Source: Myxococcales bacterium (lineage in GTDB: Bacteria > Myxococcota > B64-G9). From it: a stretch of 51,668 nt of DNA. The first letter of the stretch is position 1. Each line of letters begins with the position of its first letter. The position numbers and the translations under genes were made by a program. Shown piece after piece: positions 48,045 to 51,668 of this stretch. The notes below the pieces were generated by a model. That model made no database searches, was not told the origin of the DNA, and worked only from the letters and a program-made list of their open reading frames with translations. The stretch lies in NCBI GenBank assembly GCA_012798435.1, contig JAAZNF010000094.1, positions 1 to 51,668 on the forward strand. Direction: 5' to 3'.

Positions 48045-49547
48045 CTAGAACATGCCGCCGACCGAAACCGCGCCCATGAACGCATAGCCGCCGAAGGAGA
48101 ACCCCGGGAAGCCCGGGTTGTTCGTCTGCAAGCCGGCGGCTTCGGGCATGGGTTCGCCGCCGATCAGGGTGCGGGCGTCGTCGGGGAACTCGTCCTTGAT
48201 GAGGGTGGGGTCCTTGTGCACCCTGGCCTCGAACATGCGCCAGAACTGCAGCGAGGCCTCCACGCGCCAGCGGATGTCCCACAGGCGAAAGTCGTAGCGG
48301 TGCCCGAGCGCGAAGGCCAGCTTGTCCTGGTCCAGGTAGTTGGTGCGCCCCACCTGGGCCGGGACCGGCGTGGGGTGGAAGGCCGCGCCCAGGGTCGCCG
48401 ACAGGCCGTCGCCGTACCGCCAGGCGCCGCTGAATTGTATGGAGAACGTGTCCGAGAAGGCGAAGCGGCTATCCTCGTCGTTCGGGCTGGTGGGCTGCAA
48501 CACCGCCGCCCGCTGGGGCCGCTGGTGGTGGGTGTCGAGGTACTCCGCCCAGTGGTTCCAGGTGACGGAGAGGCCCGCCGTGAAGTCGCCGAAGGCCGCG
48601 CCGGCCGCCAGTGTCGCCTCCATGGGCTCGTAGTCCAGGTCCAGGACGTGGTGCTGGTGAACGCGCTTCGGCCGGGTCTCGTTGCCGGGCTCGTGGTAGT
48701 TCCATAGAGCGAGCTCGGCGTTGGCGTCCACGCGAGAGAGGCGCCGGTCGCGCCACACCAGCGAGAGACTCAGCCATTCGAGCGGCCGGAAGTTCAGGCC
48801 CAGGATGGCCCGGCCGGAGGGACGGGCCTCGATGTCGGTGTTCACCAGGGCGTAGTCCTGCACCGTGGCCTCGGGGATGTACATGTTGAGGTCGGCGCCC
48901 ACGTCCAGCGAGCCCTCCACGGCGGCGCCGAACGAGAACCAGGGGACGGGCCGCCAGGCCGCCCCCATGAGCAGCGACAGCACCTGGCTCCATTCGCCGA
49001 ACAGGGCGAAGTGGACCGTGTTGGAGAAGAACTGATCACGCTCGTCGGAGAAGATGGAGCTTACCGAGACCAGGCCGCGGGTGGGGACCAGCAACTGGAG
49101 GGCGAGGCAGAAATCGTCCCGGTTGAGGTCGGTGGCGAAGCCCACACCCAGGTACGTCGAGGTGCCATCGACGCGGTTCGAGTGGCGCGCGCGTGGGAGT
49201 TCGACGGTGGGGAGCGGCCGATCGAGGTTGATCCCGGCGATGCCCACGTCGGAGTCATAGAGGGTCATGGGGACGTCGGCGTTCGGGGGCCGGGCCATGA
49301 GGTCGGCCGAGAGCAGCGGCTGGACGAAGAAGAAGGTCGCGGTGAGTTCCTTGGGGACGTCGACGAGCAGCGCGGGGTTGCCGTACAGCGCGCCCAGCCC
49401 CTCGCCGAAGAGCGCCTCCGGGCCGGCCTTGCCGAGCGAGCGAGCGTCGTGGCCGGCGAAGCGGAACGGACCGGCGCTGGCTGTCGAAGAGAAAAGAAGC
49501 AAGATCACGGCCGGCAAATGGCGCAATTTCTGCGTCCTCTGTACCAT
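48045..49547 (-). CDS. FadL/OmpP1-type outer-membrane transporter
   Basis: 500 residues. A signal peptide (LPAVILLLFSSTASA) is followed by the FadL-like N-terminal hatch region (GHDARSLGKAGPEALFGEG and LGALYGNPALL) and a barrel with alternating strands, ending in a terminal aromatic residue (VSVGGMF) as needed for BAM-mediated insertion. The family takes up long-chain fatty acids or aromatic hydrocarbons across the outer membrane. Some residues typical of close FadL homologues are not evident, so substrate is open; many myxobacterial relatives are uncharacterised. GGGAACC precedes the ATG and a good promoter lies at 49571-49599. Confidence 0.85.
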   Translation of the reverse strand: MVQRTQKLRHLPAVILLLFSSTASAGPFRFAGHDARSLGKAGPEALFGEGLGALYGNPALLVDVPKELTATFFFVQPLLSADLMARPPNADVPMTLYDSDVGIAGINLDRPLPTVELPRARHSNRVDGTSTYLGVGFATDLNRDDFCLALQLLVPTRGLVSVSSIFSDERDQFFSNTVHFALFGEWSQVLSLLMGAAWRPVPWFSFGAAVEGSLDVGADLNMYIPEATVQDYALVNTDIEARPSGRAILGLNFRPLEWLSLSLVWRDRRLSRVDANAELALWNYHEPGNETRPKRVHQHHVLDLDYEPMEATLAAGAAFGDFTAGLSVTWNHWAEYLDTHHQRPQRAAVLQPTSPNDEDSRFAFSDTFSIQFSGAWRYGDGLSATLGAAFHPTPVPAQVGRTNYLDQDKLAFALGHRYDFRLWDIRWRVEASLQFWRMFEARVHKDPTLIKDEFPDDARTLIGGEPMPEAAGLQTNNPGFPGFSFGGYAFMGAVSVGGMF

Positions 49548-49570
49548 GGTTCCCTCCGGGATAGTGGGGC

Positions 49571-49599
49571 ATGCTATGAGTACCCGGCGCGTCTGTCAA
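49571..49599 (-). promoter_or_regulatory. Sigma-70 promoter for the FadL-like porin gene
   Basis: Minus strand: perfect -35 TTGACA (49599-49594), 17-base spacer, -10 TAGCAT (49576-49571); start expected near 49564, about 17 bases before the ATG. Confidence 0.5.
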
Positions 49600-49626
49600 A
49601 TCATGCGGAGGAAAAACGCTCGCCTT

Positions 49627-49639
49627 GGGGCTTGTCCCC
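49627..49639 (+). repeat. GGGGCTTGTCCCC element (copy 2)
   Basis: An imperfect copy of the short GGGG-N5-CCCC palindromic element, 12 bp before copy 3. Confidence 0.5.
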
Positions 49640-49651
49640 ACGCGCCCTGGT

Positions 49652-49664
49652 GGGGCCTGTCCCC
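49652..49664 (+). repeat. GGGGCCTGTCCCC element (copy 3)
   Basis: Identical to copy 4 at 50236; GGGG and CCCC can pair around a 5-base loop. Confidence 0.55.
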
Positions 49665-49869
49665 AAAGATTTCGCAAATATTCCCGGATATTATTCGATC
49701 TGAAATCATTGGCGCGCATTATTTCACGACTACGAGAAATTTTTGAAAAAGCAGCAAGATGTGACTAGGATGTCCGGGTTTTTCCGAGCGAGTTTCTTGT
49801 GGTGGCAGGCTTGAGCATTTATCCGTCTGTTATTGCTTGATTTTTAATCGAGGGTTCCCCCGTTGTTGC

Positions 49870-49885
49870 TGGCACGCGATTTGCT
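49870..49885 (+). promoter_or_regulatory. Near-perfect sigma-54 (RpoN) promoter
   Basis: TGGCACGCGATTTGCT matches the -24/-12 consensus TGGCACG-N4-TTGCW at every defined position. Transcription should start about 12 bases after the GC, near 49896, giving a leader of about 40 bases with GAGAGG (49925-49930) before the ATG at 49937. Such promoters are silent without an AAA+ activator, and an NtrC-type activator is encoded at 3720-5162. Confidence 0.8.
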
Positions 49886-49936
49886 CACAAAAAGATTTCG
49901 GCGATGCCGTAAGGTGCATGAGCCGAGAGGCGCCGG

Positions 49937-50227
49937 ATGAGGTTTCACAAGGAAAAATACTTTTTTATCGCCGTGTTGCTTGCTTTCTCGACCGGATGCG
50001 GGTTGGATCTCCTGCTCGGCCCCTACGACGACACCTGCTACGACTGCCGGACGGTTTGCGCCGGCACGCAGGGGGATACCCTGGACCAATGCCTGGCCGC
50101 CTGCGTGGAGTGTCAGGGCCACTCGCAGTGCTTCGAAAACATCGAGTGGGCGTTCGACGGCATGACCAAGGCAAAGCAGGAGTGGACGGAGGTCGACTGC
50201 TCGTTCGTCCGCACCTCGTACCATTAG
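49937..50227 (+). CDS. Small Cys-rich lipoprotein under sigma-54 control
   Basis: 96 residues. The lipoprotein signal (MRFHKEKYFFIAVLLAFSTGC, lipobox STGC) is followed by a short mature chain with seven further cysteines (CYDCRTVC, CLAACVEC and two later), likely forming disulphides in the periplasm or on the surface. I recognise no family. The start is fixed by GAGAGG at 6-base spacing. It stands alone, transcribed from the sigma-54 promoter at 49870, with a short palindromic element just after its stop. Its small size, secretion and strict promoter type suggest a condition-specific envelope role such as development, surface contact or metal/redox stress, which is inference only. Confidence 0.8.
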   Translation: MRFHKEKYFFIAVLLAFSTGCGLDLLLGPYDDTCYDCRTVCAGTQGDTLDQCLAACVECQGHSQCFENIEWAFDGMTKAKQEWTEVDCSFVRTSYH

Positions 50228-50235
50228 AAAGATTC

Positions 50236-50248
50236 GGGGCCTGTCCCC
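50236..50248 (+). repeat. GGGGCCTGTCCCC element (copy 4)
   Basis: Identical to copy 3 and located 8 bp after the stop of the Cys-rich lipoprotein gene, followed by the AT-rich GGTTATTTATTG. It could help end that transcript. Confidence 0.55.
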
Positions 50249-50445
50249 AGGTTATTTATTGTATTTTCAATGCGTTGGGGAGAGGTGGGGTTGCTCAGGT
50301 CAGCGAGGAGGCCACGGCTTGCGAGTCGGACGGCTTAAGTTTCTTGGGCAGGCGCGTGGCGTGCGCCCGCCCCCGCTGGCCGTGATGGTTCCGCGTCCGG
50401 TCGCGCGCCACGAGACTTACGACCGCCCACTTTCGTAGATGTCCC

Positions 50446-50475
50446 CGTTCCATGGGGGTGCGCGTCCATGGAACG
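50446..50475. terminator. Perfect 10-bp inverted repeat downstream of the 50491 gene
   Basis: CGTTCCATGG (50446-50455) and CCATGGAACG (50466-50475) flank a 10-base loop, with further C/G runs on both sides. It begins 15 bases beyond the stop of the minus-strand lipoprotein gene. No T-tract follows, but the stem is strong enough to stop or protect a transcript. Confidence 0.45.
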
Positions 50476-50490
50476 CCGGGGGTACCAGAT

Positions 50491-51459
50491 CTACTCGTCG
50501 AGATCGACCGGCGAGGTCCACGTGACGCCGTCGAGCGCTCCCGGGGGCGATACCTCGCCGGTGAACGCGTCGACGACCAGGTCCGGAGGGAGGTTCTCCG
50601 GGGTCTCGGGCACCGAGACCGTCCAGAGCAAGCGCTCGAGGCCGGCTCCGTTGATGACACGCTGTAGGTGCATACGCAGCGGGCGCTCCTTGACAACCTG
50701 CCGGGTCACGAGCCGCGTCTTTTCTACCTTGCTATCCTCGCAGGCGTTGGCGCATGACTCGGCCAGGCCGGCGACGGGATCGCACGGCCTGCAGCGGCGC
50801 TGTACCTCGAACTCGTTCGTGCCCTCCCGGACGCAGTAGTGGCGGCCGAGCAGCCTGCGCTGGACGGCCTCGCGGGTGACGAGCCGCGCCTCGCCGAGAT
50901 CGACCCCGGTCACCGCCCGGCGCCACAGCGAGCCGTGCCAGTCGATGCCGAACTCGCCGCGCGTCTCGAGGAAGCCTTCGACGACGCCGATTCCGTCGGG
51001 CGGGCGCACCGCGAAACGCAAGCGACCGTCGGCCCGCACGGGCCAGTTTTCCGGCACCGCAGAAAGCCCGAACTCGGCCTTGAGCGTCCTCACCATGTCG
51101 AGGATCCGGCGCTTGGCGTCTTCGGGAGTGCGGCCCGGCTCGCGCTTGAAGATATAATCCACGCGTTCGACGAGCCCGTCGCCGCCGATCGCCACGGCGC
51201 TGCACTGCGGACCGAGACGCTCGCAGAGAACTTGCCCCGCCGACCACGGATCTTTCTCGGGTGTGCGCTTGAAGGGATATTGCGGCGGCGGCGCCGCATC
51301 GGCGAGCGCCATCGAGGTTGCCAACAGCTCCTCGCGCGGGTTCGGCGCGGGGGCTGCTGGCGCGGTCGGTGGCGCCGCGGGAGCCGGCGGCGCGGCGGGC
51401 GGAGCGTGAGCGCAACCGGCGGTGACCCAAGACAAGAGCATTATGCGCGCCGGCGTCAT
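50491..51459 (-). CDS. Uncharacterised lipoprotein
   Basis: 322 residues from the ATG at 51459, which has GAAGG nearby and starts a lipoprotein signal (MTPARIMLLSWVTAGC, lipobox TAGC). A Pro/Ala-rich linker (about 17-45) is followed by a mixed alpha/beta region and a small Cys cluster (CRPCDPVAGLAESCANACED) near residue 235. The region KREPGRTPEDAKRRILDMVR looks helical. I recognise no family. It lies 20 bp downstream of the alpha/beta hydrolase gene on the same strand, so the two are probably one operon. The strong hairpin at 50446-50475 would end the transcript. Confidence 0.78.
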   Translation of the reverse strand: MTPARIMLLSWVTAGCAHAPPAAPPAPAAPPTAPAAPAPNPREELLATSMALADAAPPPQYPFKRTPEKDPWSAGQVLCERLGPQCSAVAIGGDGLVERVDYIFKREPGRTPEDAKRRILDMVRTLKAEFGLSAVPENWPVRADGRLRFAVRPPDGIGVVEGFLETRGEFGIDWHGSLWRRAVTGVDLGEARLVTREAVQRRLLGRHYCVREGTNEFEVQRRCRPCDPVAGLAESCANACEDSKVEKTRLVTRQVVKERPLRMHLQRVINGAGLERLLWTVSVPETPENLPPDLVVDAFTGEVSPPGALDGVTWTSPVDLDE

Positions 51460-51479
51460 GGCCTTCGGGGAGGGGAGAT

Positions 51480-51668
51480 TCAAGAGTTCTTCTCCCTGGG
51501 GGTGCGCGTGGCGTGCGCCTTCAGCCACACCAGGATCTCGGGGTACACCACCGTACGCGCCACCGAGCCGATCAGGATGTCGCCGTGCCCGAAGTCGAAG
51601 TCGTCGCCGCGATCGATGCCAAAGATGCGCAGTTGCTTGTCGCGCGAGCCGAGCCGTTCGTAGGCGGG
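51480..51668 (-). CDS. Alpha/beta-hydrolase family protein, C-terminal end (partial, runs off the window)
   Basis: The minus-strand frame is open from the window edge to the TGA at 51480-51482, giving 62 residues. It contains FDFGHGDILIG followed by VYPEILVWLKAHA, the pattern of the catalytic-His region and final helix of alpha/beta-hydrolases such as polyhydroxyalkanoate synthase/lipase-like proteins, where the His of GHGD completes the Ser-Asp-His triad. The nucleophile elbow and start lie outside the window, so the substrate cannot be judged. It precedes the lipoprotein gene by 20 bp. Confidence 0.75.
   Translation of the reverse strand, partial: PAYERLGSRDKQLRIFGIDRGDDFDFGHGDILIGSVARTVVYPEILVWLKAHATRTPREKNS

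Larger units (their letters stand above)
49548..49936. other. AT-rich divergent regulatory region
   Basis: 389 bp between the divergent porin and Cys-rich lipoprotein genes. It holds a sigma-70-like promoter toward the porin (49571-49599), two GGGGCCTGTCCCC-type elements and a sigma-54 promoter toward the lipoprotein (49870-49885). The stretch 49670-49860 is the most AT-rich in this part of the window and offers room for activator and IHF sites, though none could be identified with confidence. Confidence 0.7.

Noticed and set aside
50295-50453. Possible small minus-strand gene (about 52 residues, basic) in the 50228-50490 gap
   Set aside because: No ribosome site, its start lies inside the strong inverted repeat, and no family is recognised. 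It could be a decayed fragment, but the evidence is too thin.

Overview
The window is GC-rich chromosomal DNA of a Gram-negative bacterium of the myxobacterial/deltaproteobacterial type (Myxococcota or a close relative). The indicators are a large surface protein ending in a MYXO-CTERM-like tail, a PilZ protein of the Myxococcus paralogue type, a Ser/Thr kinase with a membrane anchor and PEGA domains, many predicted lipoproteins, a sigma-54 activator, and lpxC (hence lipid A). No rRNA, tRNA, CRISPR array, prophage or intact insertion sequence was seen.

Layout. (1) 0-10 kb, signalling: a stand-alone receiver on + faces a tightly coupled minus-strand operon (8809 down to 483) of six regulators: a receiver protein, three receiver-containing histidine kinases, an NtrC-type sigma-54 activator and a receiver-HD-GYP c-di-GMP phosphodiesterase. 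A separate GAF-GGDEF diguanylate cyclase follows. Two proteins are degenerate in informative ways: the stand-alone receiver has Glu in place of the acceptor Asp, and one kinase keeps its H-box but has lost its ATP-binding motifs. (2) 10-15 kb: a 1653-residue lipoprotein with three tandem Cys-rich modules, PKD/Ig-like domains and a MYXO-CTERM-like tail. (3) 15-17 kb: rubredoxin, an Rrf2 regulator with a cluster-type Cys triad, a small outer-membrane protein and a PilZ protein. (4) 17-25.4 kb: a transmembrane Ser/Thr kinase with extracytoplasmic PEGA domains, meeting end to end a four-gene operon of exported PEGA proteins. (5) 25.5-31 kb, housekeeping: yebC-ruvC-ruvA-ruvB, an unknown 487-residue protein and lpxC. 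(6) 31-41 kb: a zinc-ribbon/TPR membrane protein, a periplasmic coiled-coil protein, and an operon with a methyltransferase/coiled-coil fusion, an M20 peptidase and two exported proteins. (7) 41-51.7 kb: purF with an HU-like gene, a sigma factor paired with a double-zinc-finger transmembrane anti-sigma candidate, a GH92 mannosidase, a FadL-like porin, a small Cys-rich lipoprotein behind a near-perfect sigma-54 promoter, another lipoprotein and the end of an alpha/beta hydrolase.

How the parts may work together. c-di-GMP synthesis (GGDEF), breakdown (HD-GYP) and binding (PilZ) are all encoded within 17 kb, and the HD-GYP enzyme closes a phosphorelay operon that also encodes a sigma-54 activator. 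Two envelope themes recur: PEGA proteins linked to a transmembrane kinase, and Cys-rich exported proteins. The strongest candidates for undescribed systems are the relay operon with its pseudokinase, the kinase-PEGA cluster, the methyltransferase/coiled-coil operon and the sigma-54-driven Cys-rich lipoprotein. Start sites were set by Shine-Dalgarno sequences, signal peptides and family length. No database search was possible, so family names rest on motif recognition.
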